A stretch of DNA of 7,027 nucleotides from the NCBI GenBank assembly GCA_017996075.1, contig JAGOHQ010000038.1:1-7027 (forward strand), written 5' to 3'. Source of the DNA: Aliarcobacter sp. GTDB lineage: Bacteria > Campylobacterota > Campylobacteria > Campylobacterales > Arcobacteraceae. The position numbers and the translations under genes were made by a program. Under the pieces are notes generated by a model that did no database searches, had not been told where the DNA came from, and saw only the letters and a program-made list of their open reading frames with translations. This document shows positions 1 through 6,382 of the stretch, one piece after another (position 1 is the first letter of the stretch; every line of letters starts with the position of its first letter).

Positions 1-380
1 TTAAACTCTAATTTAACTTCAACGGCAGTATCAAGATTATAGTTATAAGTTTTTCTCTCTTTTTTGCTATGATTTCTTGAAAAACCAAACATCTCTTCAA
101 AAATAGAACCTAAATCATCAAAACCACCAAAACCAGAACTTCGTCCGCCATGACCTTCTAAACCAGCCTTTCCATATCTATCATATAAAGCTCTTTTATC
201 ATCATCGCTTAAAACTTGATAAGCTTCATTTATAGTTTTAAATTTCTCTTCAGCTTCTTTATCATTTGGGTTTTTATCAGGATGATACTGCATAGCTAGT
301 TTTCTATATGCTTTTTTTATTGTTGCTTTATCAGATGTTTTCTCAATCTCTAAAAGCTCATAATAGTCAATTTCAATCAA
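1..380 (-). CDS. dnaJ: Chaperone DnaJ (Hsp40), N-terminal part, cut by window edge
   Basis: Co-chaperone that delivers unfolded proteins to DnaK and stimulates its ATPase; cytoplasmic. I translated 126 residues from a TTG start at 380. The J-domain covers about residues 4-70 and opens DYYELLEI. It has the diagnostic HPD triad at residues 33-35 and the helix IV region ending in [14 protein letters not shown] short Gly/Phe-rich linker (about 72-100, with GFGGFDDLG) follows, then the start of the first substrate-binding domain ([11 protein letters not shown]). The zinc-finger and dimerisation parts lie beyond the window. The linker leading into this domain favours full-length DnaJ over a J-domain-only protein; a CbpA-type protein lacking the zinc finger cannot be excluded from this piece. 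The TTG start is chosen because GGAG sits 7 bases upstream and no ATG or GTG lies in frame nearby. The gene is downstream of xerH on the same strand, 75 bases away, with its own candidate promoter. Confidence 0.9.
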   Translation of the reverse strand, partial: MIEIDYYELLEIEKTSDKATIKKAYRKLAMQYHPDKNPNDKEAEEKFKTINEAYQVLSDDDKRALYDRYGKAGLEGHGGRSSGFGGFDDLGSIFEEMFGFSRNHSKKERKTYNYNLDTAVEVKLEF

Positions 381-387
381 TTTTAAT

Positions 388-391
388 CTCC
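388..391 (-). promoter_or_regulatory. Ribosome binding site deciding the TTG start of dnaJ
   Basis: GGAG on the minus strand, 7 bases before the TTG at 378-380. The J-domain begins only four residues after that TTG, so a later start would cut into the domain. Confidence 0.65.
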
Positions 392-405
392 AAAAATTTG
401 TTAAT

Positions 406-433
406 TTTATAATAAAGTTATTATTTTATCCAA
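406..433 (-). promoter_or_regulatory. Candidate sigma-70 promoter for dnaJ
   Basis: On the minus strand, TTGGAT (428-433) and TATAAA (406-411) are separated by 16 bases and would start transcription about 19 bases before the dnaJ start codon. Each hexamer is a fair match to the consensus. In DNA this AT-rich such matches arise by chance, so support is moderate at best. Confidence 0.4.
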
Positions 434-448
434 TTATTGATAAAACAA
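421..448. repeat. Inverted repeat between xerH and dnaJ
   Basis: Ten-base arms (421-430 and 439-448, 9 of 10 paired; core TTTTATC / GATAAAA) surround an 8-base loop. It lies 8 bases after the xerH stop codon and overlaps the putative -35 of dnaJ. It could be a weak transcription terminator for xerH or an operator for dnaJ. The arms do not match the CIRCE (HrcA) or HAIR (HspR) heat-shock operators. The stem holds almost only A-T pairs, so a terminator role would be weak. Confidence 0.4.
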
Positions 449-455
449 TATTAAG

Positions 456-1508
456 TTAAAAAATATCTGTAGTCTTTCTTAATCTCTCTTTATCAAAGTG
501 AGTATAAATTCTGCTTGTATTTATGTCTGCATGTCCCAAAGCTTCTTGAACAAGTATTAAATCATGATGTTTTGAGTAAAGTAAAGTTGCAAAAGAGTGT
601 CTTAACATATGTGCTCCATTTTTCTCTTTTCTAATACCAGCACTTGCTAAAATAGTTTCAACAATACGACTAACATAAGCTTGAGTTAATCGTTCACCTT
701 TTTGATTACAAACCAAAATATCACTATTACAAACTCTTTGAGTTAGCCAATTTTGTAATTCATGTTCAATAATATCTTTTTTAATCATAACAACTCTTGG
801 TTTATTTCCTTTTCCACGAATTTGAAGCATATAAACATCTTTCTCATTAAAAATATCTTTTAATTTGAGATTTAACATCTCACTAACTCTAATTCCTGTA
901 TATATTATTATTTTTATGATAAGTCGATTTCTATAAGCTGTATTATCTGAAAATTCAAAATTATTAATAGCAGATAAAAATCTATCAATCTCATCTTTAT
1001 TCATAAAAGAGGGGAGTTTTGAACCACTTTTTCCACTTAATCCACCCCAATTCTTTAACTCTATTTTGAATAAATATGAGCTTCCATCTTCATTTTCATT
1101 TTGTTTATCAATATACGAAAACAAAGATAGTAGGGCAATACGATGGTTTTTTTTACTAGCATCTGATAGCGAACTAGTTTCGCTAGCTAAAAAATCACTT
1201 AATAACTCTTCATCAATCTCTTTAAGTGAAGCTAAGCCTAAATTGTTTGTATAGTTATATAGCTTTAAAAGAGGATTAAAATATGTATTTATTCCATTTA
1301 ATCCAATATTTCTAGCTTCTTTTACTAAAATATCAAGCTCTTCAATTGATTTTGTACCTTTTACTAAACTTTGAATAATAAAAGCTAGTTTATCTTTATT
1401 TGAAACTTGTCTATTTGATAGGCTTGTTAATTTATATCTTATAAATCTCTCTATCCAAAAAAGCATACTATCTTTAAAACCGTTTTTAAAATCTAAATCA
1501 TATCTCAT
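456..1508 (-). CDS. xerH: XerH-type tyrosine recombinase (chromosome dimer resolution)
   Basis: Site-specific recombinase of the phage-integrase (tyrosine) family, 350 residues. An N-terminal DNA-binding (SAM-like, core-binding) region covers about residues 70-150 and the catalytic domain about 165-345. All expected active-site residues are visible: R207 in TGIRVSEM, K233 in RGKGNKPR, H300 and R303 in HMLRHSF, H326 in LGHADI, and the nucleophile Y335 in RIYTHF. The N-terminal extension of about 70 residues, making it longer than XerC/XerD (about 300), fits the single-recombinase XerH class of Campylobacterota. That class resolves chromosome dimers at a dif site, normally under FtsK control. 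The ATG start has AGAGGT 3 bases upstream, slightly close. A dif-like palindrome lies about 60 bases upstream, which supports a housekeeping Xer role over a phage or integron integrase. The gene is complete, with no sign of decay. Confidence 0.88.
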   Translation of the reverse strand: MRYDLDFKNGFKDSMLFWIERFIRYKLTSLSNRQVSNKDKLAFIIQSLVKGTKSIEELDILVKEARNIGLNGINTYFNPLLKLYNYTNNLGLASLKEIDEELLSDFLASETSSLSDASKKNHRIALLSLFSYIDKQNENEDGSSYLFKIELKNWGGLSGKSGSKLPSFMNKDEIDRFLSAINNFEFSDNTAYRNRLIIKIIIYTGIRVSEMLNLKLKDIFNEKDVYMLQIRGKGNKPRVVMIKKDIIEHELQNWLTQRVCNSDILVCNQKGERLTQAYVSRIVETILASAGIRKEKNGAHMLRHSFATLLYSKHHDLILVQEALGHADINTSRIYTHFDKERLRKTTDIF

Positions 1509-1544
1509 GTGACCTCTAAATATTTCTATTATTTTGTATAAGAG

Positions 1545-1553
1545 AGTATAACA
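1545..1553 (-). promoter_or_regulatory. Candidate extended -10 promoter of xerH
   Basis: On the minus strand TGTTATACT gives an extended -10 (TG-N-TATACT, 5 of 6 to TATAAT) preceded by a T-run, as is common for vegetative promoters in this phylum, where -35 boxes are weak. It would give a leader of roughly 30 bases before the xerH ATG. The dif-like site begins about 16 bases upstream, so recombinase bound there could affect this promoter. Confidence 0.45.
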
Positions 1554-1569
1554 AAAAATATATTATTAT

Positions 1570-1597
1570 TAGTTTGAAAATTATAGTTTTCAATACT
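1570..1597. other. difH: Putative dif (difH-like) recombination site
   Basis: A palindrome with Xer-site geometry: two 11-base arms (1570-1580 and 1587-1597) around a 6-base centre (1581-1586, TTATAG). The inner seven bases of each arm are perfectly inverted (TTGAAAA / TTTTCAA). Outer bases match only partly; an AGT / ACT pairing reappears if one base is skipped. Reading the minus strand, the core GAAAACTATAATTTTC resembles the sites I recall for single-recombinase Xer systems (XerH/difH and XerS/difSL). It lies just upstream of xerH, and recombinase-site adjacency is known for such systems. Function is inferred, not shown. Confidence 0.6.
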
Positions 1598-1613
1598 AAA
1601 TATATTATATTTA

Positions 1614-1655
1614 TTAAGAACAGAATATCTATTAAAGTTAATATTCTATTCTTAA
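1614..1655 (-). terminator. Long AT-rich hairpin after cheB, probable che operon terminator
   Basis: Fifteen-base arms (1614-1628 and 1641-1655) pair at 14 of 15 positions around a 12-base loop. The stem starts 8 bases after the cheB stop codon. On the minus transcript it is followed by an A/U-rich tract but not by a clean U-run, so it is not a textbook intrinsic terminator. Its position after the last che gene and before the xerH promoter makes transcript-end formation or 3'-end protection the simplest reading. Confidence 0.5.
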
Positions 1656-1663
1656 ACAATTTA

Positions 1664-2737
1664 TTATCTAACTTTTCCTTTTGAAAAAGATACTATATAA
1701 TCAGCAATTTCATCTAAAGGAACTATATCTTTTACGGCTCCTGCTTGTATTGCTTTCATAGGCATTCCAAAAACAACACAAGTAGCTTCATTTTGTGCAA
1801 TAGTATATGCACCATTATCAAAAAGCTCTTTCATTGCAATTGTTCCATCATCTCCCATGCCTGTCATCATAACAGCCATAGCGCTTCCCCCTACGCTATT
1901 GTTTACAGATCTAAACAATACATCAACACTTGGTTTATGTTGACTTACTTTTTTTGTATCAAGAAGCCTTGTTCTTAACTCATTGCCTATTTTTTCAATA
2001 GTTAAATGCATATTCCCTGGTGCCAAATAAGCATGTCCAAATTCTAGTATCTGTCCATCTTTTGCCTCACAAACTTCAACAGCTGAATGATCATTTAATC
2101 TTAAAGCAAAAGAGCTTGAAAATCCATATGGAATATGTTGTGTCATTACAATTGGTGGTAAATCTGAAGGTAATTTACTAAATACTTTTAATAAACTCTC
2201 AACCCCACCTGTTGATGAACCAATAGCTATTACTTTTTGTCCACCAAATTTTGCAGCTCTTAAAGGAATGACTTCATCTGGATGAACTTTATAATCAGGC
2301 GTTGGTGTTGGTTTATAATCTTTTTTTAAAGGAGCTGGTTTTTTTAATGTATATCTTTTTAGTAAAAAAGTGAGGCTTAAAAGTGTATCTTTTATTCTTG
2401 ATTCAAAAGATGCCATGCTTTCGCCTGAGTTTGGCTTAGGAATAAATCCAACAGCACCATCATCAAAAATATCACTTCCTCTTACACTTTCTCCTGAAAT
2501 TACAACTGCTGGCATAGAGTGAAGCCTCATTAAATTTCTTAAAAATGTAACTCCATCCATTTTTGGCATATTTATATCAATAGTAACTAAATCAGGTTCA
2601 TACTCCTTGATTTTTTCTCTAGCTTCGTACGCATCATTTGCAACGGCAACTACTTCAAATTCATCTATAGCATTTATCATATCTTTTAAAATTCGCCTCA
2701 TAGAAGCAGAATCGTCAATTATTAATACCGTATACAT
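1664..2737 (-). CDS. cheB: CheB, receptor methylesterase/deamidase response regulator
   Basis: Removes methyl groups from, and deamidates, chemoreceptor glutamates/glutamines; activated by phosphotransfer from CheA; cytoplasmic at receptor arrays. Complete at 357 residues. The receiver domain (1-120) has the acidic pair D8/D9, phospho-acceptor D54 (TIDINMPKMDG), S81 and K101. A Lys/Pro-rich linker covers about 125-160. The esterase domain (165-350) has its triad visible: S175 in GSSTGG, H201 in TQH, D297 in GMGDDG. A complete receiver is worth noting because Campylobacter jejuni CheB is known to lack one. It is the last gene of the operon, 20 bases after cheD, with AGGA 6 bases before the ATG. 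A strong hairpin follows the stop codon. Confidence 0.96.
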   Translation of the reverse strand: MYTVLIIDDSASMRRILKDMINAIDEFEVVAVANDAYEAREKIKEYEPDLVTIDINMPKMDGVTFLRNLMRLHSMPAVVISGESVRGSDIFDDGAVGFIPKPNSGESMASFESRIKDTLLSLTFLLKRYTLKKPAPLKKDYKPTPTPDYKVHPDEVIPLRAAKFGGQKVIAIGSSTGGVESLLKVFSKLPSDLPPIVMTQHIPYGFSSSFALRLNDHSAVEVCEAKDGQILEFGHAYLAPGNMHLTIEKIGNELRTRLLDTKKVSQHKPSVDVLFRSVNNSVGGSAMAVMMTGMGDDGTIAMKELFDNGAYTIAQNEATCVVFGMPMKAIQAGAVKDIVPLDEIADYIVSFSKGKVR

Positions 2738-2757
2738 TTTTTATCCTAAAATATTTT

Positions 2758-3432
2758 TTAAAAAAGTTCAATTTCCATAGTTTCTTCAATTTTTTTCTTA
2801 TTTGCACCAAATAGTTCAACTGCACCTGTATACTCTTTAATAACTGGTGCTTTAGAGATTTCAATTTGTAATGATTTCTCATTAGATAGGATTTTACTAT
2901 CTGTTTCACTTTTTTGAGTAACTTTAATAAAAGTTTCAAAGTTATCAGCAAGAAGTATTAATCTTCCATGCTCTCCTCTTACATGCTCGGAGATTACCCT
3001 AAAACCCTCTTTTTGACAAAACTCTTTAGCAAATTCAACATTTCTTGAACCTATTGAGTTTTTTAGATTTAAATTCATAATATCAGCACCACCTGATATT
3101 TTAGCAACAATATCAGATTTTGAACAACCCTGTTTATACATCTCATTTAACATAGCCTCAACTGAATAAAGTCCATATTTCATATCATTTGAATTATCAC
3201 TCGTGCTAGGTAATAAAAAGTGATTCATAGCTTTTATCTTCTTTTTTCTATCATAAAACATTAAAGCAACACAAGAACCCAAAAGAGTTTTCAAAGCAAT
3301 ATCATCGCTATCAGGAGCTACTGCAAACTCACCACCAATAACTGTATGCGTAGGAAAGCCTTTTGTTTTTTGTGTTATTTTTGTTAAAGATAGTTTTTCT
3401 ATATTACCATCTTTTCTACCAATAGTAATCAT
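2758..3432 (-). CDS. cheD: CheD, chemoreceptor glutamine deamidase
   Basis: Deamidates specific glutamines in chemoreceptors to glutamate, tuning CheA activation; in some bacteria it also binds CheC. 224 residues. The CheD core covers about residues 28-172, with catalytic C54 in LLGSCVAL, H71 in MNHFLLP, and the family signatures KISGGADIM (111-119), IGSRNVEF (127-134) and HGRLILL (155-161). The first 27 residues precede the core. A hydrophilic tail of about 50 residues after 172 is unusual and carries two similar short blocks, GAVELF (203-208) and MEIELF (219-224), the second being the very C-terminus. The start codon overlaps the cheR stop (ATGA), indicating translational coupling. No cheC is present in the window, so any CheC partner would be encoded elsewhere or absent. 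Confidence 0.93.
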   Translation of the reverse strand: MITIGRKDGNIEKLSLTKITQKTKGFPTHTVIGGEFAVAPDSDDIALKTLLGSCVALMFYDRKKKIKAMNHFLLPSTSDNSNDMKYGLYSVEAMLNEMYKQGCSKSDIVAKISGGADIMNLNLKNSIGSRNVEFAKEFCQKEGFRVISEHVRGEHGRLILLADNFETFIKVTQKSETDSKILSNEKSLQIEISKAPVIKEYTGAVELFGANKKKIEETMEIELF

Positions 3433-4274
3433 GCTAAATCTTTCTCTTTAACAAAAATATTTTGTCCTACTCTTTTTACATAGTGTATCAAATCTTGAGG
3501 ATTTTCCGAGTGTCCTAGGTATAAAGTCCCACCAATTTTTAGATGTTTAAACAATTTTATTAAAATACTATTTTGATCTTCTACTGAAAAATATATTAAA
3601 ACATTTCTACAAAAGATTACATCAAATTGATGAGTTGAAAAAGGGTAACTAGAGTTGCTTAAATTCATTATATGAAAAGTTATCATTTTTTTCAACTCAT
3701 CATTTACTTTTATTAAAACTTCTTCACCTGATAAATTTTTTTGTATTCTTCTTTTGAAATAATTTTGAGGTTTAATCCAAGATGGAAACTCTTTTGAAGA
3801 TTTAGAATATCTATAAATTCCATCAGCTGCATATTGTAAAACATTAGTATCAATATCTGTTGCTATTATATTTGCTTTAATATTTGAAGAGAGTGCTTCA
3901 TTTGCTTCTGATACAGTCATAGCAATAGAATAAGGTTCTTCTCCAGTTGAAGACGCAGAACACCAAATCGATATATTCTCTTTATTGTTTGAAAAATTTG
4001 GAAGAACTCTATCTCTTAAATCTTCAAAATGAAACTCTTCTCTAAAAAAATGGGTTTTATTTGTAGTAAAAGTATTTATAAATTCTGTAACATTTTGTCC
4101 TTTTTCAACAGAGTCCAAAAGTTCCATAATATCGCCATAGTTATTACAATTTCTTTTTAGTTTGTCTATTCTATTTGAAATCATAATATCTTTATTCTCT
4201 GTAAGAGTAATTCCTGTTAGAGAATAAAGAAGTTTTTTTATTTTTTCATGTACATCTTGTGTTGTATATGCCAT
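3429..4274 (-). CDS. cheR: CheR, chemoreceptor glutamate methyltransferase
   Basis: S-adenosylmethionine-dependent methyltransferase that methylates receptor glutamates, opposing CheB. 281 residues, normal family length. The helical N-terminal CheR domain (about 5-75) leads into the family motif TTNKTHFFRE (70-79; R78 corresponds to the conserved arginine). The Rossmann-like SAM-binding domain follows, with WCSASSTGEEPYSIAM (104-119), the acidic ATDID (138-142), and FDVIFCRNVLIYF (217-229). No C-terminal TPR or other fusion is present. It begins 9 bases after the cheA stop and shares 4 bases with cheD. The Shine-Dalgarno is weak (AAGAAA), so coupling to cheA translation is likely. Confidence 0.96.
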   Translation of the reverse strand: MAYTTQDVHEKIKKLLYSLTGITLTENKDIMISNRIDKLKRNCNNYGDIMELLDSVEKGQNVTEFINTFTTNKTHFFREEFHFEDLRDRVLPNFSNNKENISIWCSASSTGEEPYSIAMTVSEANEALSSNIKANIIATDIDTNVLQYAADGIYRYSKSSKEFPSWIKPQNYFKRRIQKNLSGEEVLIKVNDELKKMITFHIMNLSNSSYPFSTHQFDVIFCRNVLIYFSVEDQNSILIKLFKHLKIGGTLYLGHSENPQDLIHYVKRVGQNIFVKEKDLA

Positions 4275-4283
4275 ATTTATTTC

Positions 4284-6359
4284 TTAAGAAGCTCTTTTAG
4301 CTGCATTCATATCTTTTTCTATTTTAATTTGAGCATCTATTATTCCTAAAACATCCAGAATAAGTCCGATACTTCCATCTCCTCTAACCGTAGCAGCACC
4401 AATTCCTTGAACGCTTCTAAAGTTTTTATCAAGAGGTTTAACAACAACTTGGTGTTGATTTAAAAACTCATCAATAGATAGTGCAACTTTTGTATTTCCT
4501 GATTTTACAACTATTAGCATACCATCTTCAAGTTTTTCAAAACTTTTTTTAAGACCAAATAGTTGATGAAGTTTAACTACAGGGATAAACTCTTCTCTTA
4601 ACATTAATAAATCTTGAGTTCCATCACCAATTTTTTTAATCATATTAGCTGTTGGCTGAAGTGATTCAACAATAGAACTAAGAGGTAAAATATATTTTTG
4701 ATCTCCAACTCTTATATCAAGACCATCAAGAATTGCAAGAGTTAAAGGAAGCATAATTGTAATAACTGTACCTTTTCCTAATTCTGTATCAAGCTTAATT
4801 ATTCCACCTAATTTATGAATATTTGTTTTTACAACATCCATTCCAACACCACGACCTGAAATATCAGTTATTTGATCAGCTGTTGAAAGTCCTGCCCCAA
4901 AAATTAGAAGAGCCTTATCATTGTGAGACATACTTGCAAATTGATTTTCATCAATTTGTCCTTTTTCTAGTGCTTTTTGAGCAACTTTTTCACTGTCAAC
5001 ACCTTTTCCATCATCTTCGATTGTAATTATCATTTGACCATTTGCTTGCTCTGCTGAAATACTAATAGTTCCAGTATCACTCTTTCCAGACTTTACTCTA
5101 TCTTCAGGCATTTCAATACCATGGTCTAAAGAGTTTCTAATAATATGCATTAAAGGATCTGTTAATCCTTCAATCATTGCTTTATCAATTTCAACATTAT
5201 CTCCATAATGTTTAAATTCAACTTTTTTACCAAGTTTTTTAGAAATATCTCTCACAACTTTTGGGAATTTTGAATAAATAGAATCCATAGGAACCATTCT
5301 AATACTCATAATACTATCTTGCATATCTCTAATATGTCTTTCAAGAAGCTCTAGTCTTTCTAAAACCGAACCTCTAGTTTTAGTCTCTTCAATAGTTGAT
5401 GAAAATTGTGTAAGCATAGCATTTGTAATAACTAAATCTCCAACATTATTCATTAATAAATCAATTTTATCAAGATTAACTCTGATACTATTATTATTAT
5501 TTGATATAGATTTTTTCTCACCGTCATCACTGCTTTCTTTAACTCTTCTTGAAACCATTACAGGTGCTACTTCTTCCTTATTATTGATTACGGCTTTGTT
5601 TTCATTTGAAGATTCAAGCTCAATACTATTTGTCTCCATAACAGAATTTGGTGAAATTTTTTCCATACCATCAAAAAATCCAAAATTTTCTTTATTTTCA
5701 TCAATTTTAAATTTATTAGCATCTGTATTATTTGATATATTTTCAAGTTCATCATCATAAAAACCAATATTTTTATCATCAATATCATCATCTTCAAAAA
5801 TACCAAAAGGCATATCTTTTCTATCTCTTTGGCTGTTTAAATCATCATTAAAGAAACCAAAGTGTTCTTTTTCATTAGAAATTGTATTATTTGTTTCTTC
5901 TTTTTTTATATCTTGAGGAACTGGTTCTTGTTTTGTTTCAACTGGTTTAGCCGCAACGGCACCATTTGAATATGCTCTAATCTCTTCTAGTAAAGCAGTT
6001 GTTAAGTTTTGAAATTTTTCTCTAGTAATCTGATTTGATACTTCTAATTCTAAAATTTCTTTCATTACATCAAGCCCATCTATTAGGGTTTCTGCCATCT
6101 CTGGTTGATACTCGATTTTATGGCTTCTTAGTTTATCCATTAAGTTTTCAACATCATGTGTAAATTCGGCAAAAAAAGCTAATTCAACAGAAGCACCACT
6201 ACCTTTTAGAGTATGAACATCACGGAAAAGTTGTCCCATTTCATCATCTGTTAAACTTCCATTGTTTTCAGCAGCTAACAAAACATTATCAGCTGACTCA
6301 AAAAGCTCTGCTGCTTCCTCTAAAAACATTTCTCTATATTTTGAAATATCAAATGACAT
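4284..6359 (-). CDS. cheA: CheA, chemotaxis histidine kinase lacking folded P2 and C-terminal receiver
   Basis: Receptor-coupled autokinase that phosphorylates CheY and CheB. 691 residues. P1 (HPt) covers 1-130, with phospho-accepting H49 in DVHTLKGSGA. Residues about 131-290 form a low-complexity linker rich in Asp, Glu and Asn where P2 would normally be; it carries four copies of a motif of the form [FI]-G-[FI]-[FY]-[NED]-[DG], starting at 167, 185, 198 and 226. P3 dimerisation covers about 291-365. The P4 ATPase covers about 370-540, with N box (HIIRNSLDHG, 405-414), G1 (DDGKGVD, 449-455), F box (FGAGLSTA, 487-494) and G2 (GRGVGMD, 502-508). P5 (CheW-like) covers 541-680. The protein stops after P5, without the receiver domain fused to CheA in Campylobacter jejuni and Helicobacter pylori. 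GGGGAGA lies 8 bases before the ATG, a strong site fitting its 23-base gap from cheY. Confidence 0.97.
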   Translation of the reverse strand: MSFDISKYREMFLEEAAELFESADNVLLAAENNGSLTDDEMGQLFRDVHTLKGSGASVELAFFAEFTHDVENLMDKLRSHKIEYQPEMAETLIDGLDVMKEILELEVSNQITREKFQNLTTALLEEIRAYSNGAVAAKPVETKQEPVPQDIKKEETNNTISNEKEHFGFFNDDLNSQRDRKDMPFGIFEDDDIDDKNIGFYDDELENISNNTDANKFKIDENKENFGFFDGMEKISPNSVMETNSIELESSNENKAVINNKEEVAPVMVSRRVKESSDDGEKKSISNNNNSIRVNLDKIDLLMNNVGDLVITNAMLTQFSSTIEETKTRGSVLERLELLERHIRDMQDSIMSIRMVPMDSIYSKFPKVVRDISKKLGKKVEFKHYGDNVEIDKAMIEGLTDPLMHIIRNSLDHGIEMPEDRVKSGKSDTGTISISAEQANGQMIITIEDDGKGVDSEKVAQKALEKGQIDENQFASMSHNDKALLIFGAGLSTADQITDISGRGVGMDVVKTNIHKLGGIIKLDTELGKGTVITIMLPLTLAILDGLDIRVGDQKYILPLSSIVESLQPTANMIKKIGDGTQDLLMLREEFIPVVKLHQLFGLKKSFEKLEDGMLIVVKSGNTKVALSIDEFLNQHQVVVKPLDKNFRSVQGIGAATVRGDGSIGLILDVLGIIDAQIKIEKDMNAAKRAS

Positions 6360-6382
6360 AATTTAAGTCTCCCCTTTTTGAT

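Noticed and set aside
1167..1185. Perfect 7-base inverted repeat (TAGCGAA / TTCGCTA) inside xerH
   Set aside because: Lies within coding sequence for a Ser-rich loop, with 7-base arms and a 5-base loop; no reason to assign function over chance.
1066..1254. Plus-strand 62-residue open frame inside xerH
   Set aside because: Fully antisense to a complete, motif-bearing recombinase gene, with no domain or credible ribosome binding site; an AT-rich shadow frame.
456..1655. Xer recombinase plus palindrome as an integrative mobile element
   Set aside because: No cargo, direct repeats, transposase, phage genes or composition change; the neighbours are housekeeping genes, so a resident Xer/dif locus is simpler.
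1745..1978. Plus-strand 77-residue open frame inside cheB
   Set aside because: Antisense to the CheB catalytic domain; composition reflects reverse-complemented CheB codons.
2715..2951. Minus-strand 78-residue open frame across the cheD-cheB junction
   Set aside because: Out-of-frame reading of the cheD end and cheB start; Leu/Lys low complexity with no family resemblance.
4284..4330. Receiver domain fused to the CheA C-terminus, as in Campylobacter
   Set aside because: The CheW-like domain ends about ten residues before the stop codon, and cheR starts 9 bases later; there is no room for a receiver and no remnant.
4823..5026. Plus-strand 67-residue open frame inside cheA
   Set aside because: Antisense to the conserved ATPase domain; rich in His, Phe, Gln and Leu, as expected from reversed codons.
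5588..5806. Minus-strand 72-residue open frame in the cheA linker
   Set aside because: Frame-shifted reading of the acidic linker giving Met/Leu/Ile/Lys low complexity; the true frame continues unbroken through it.
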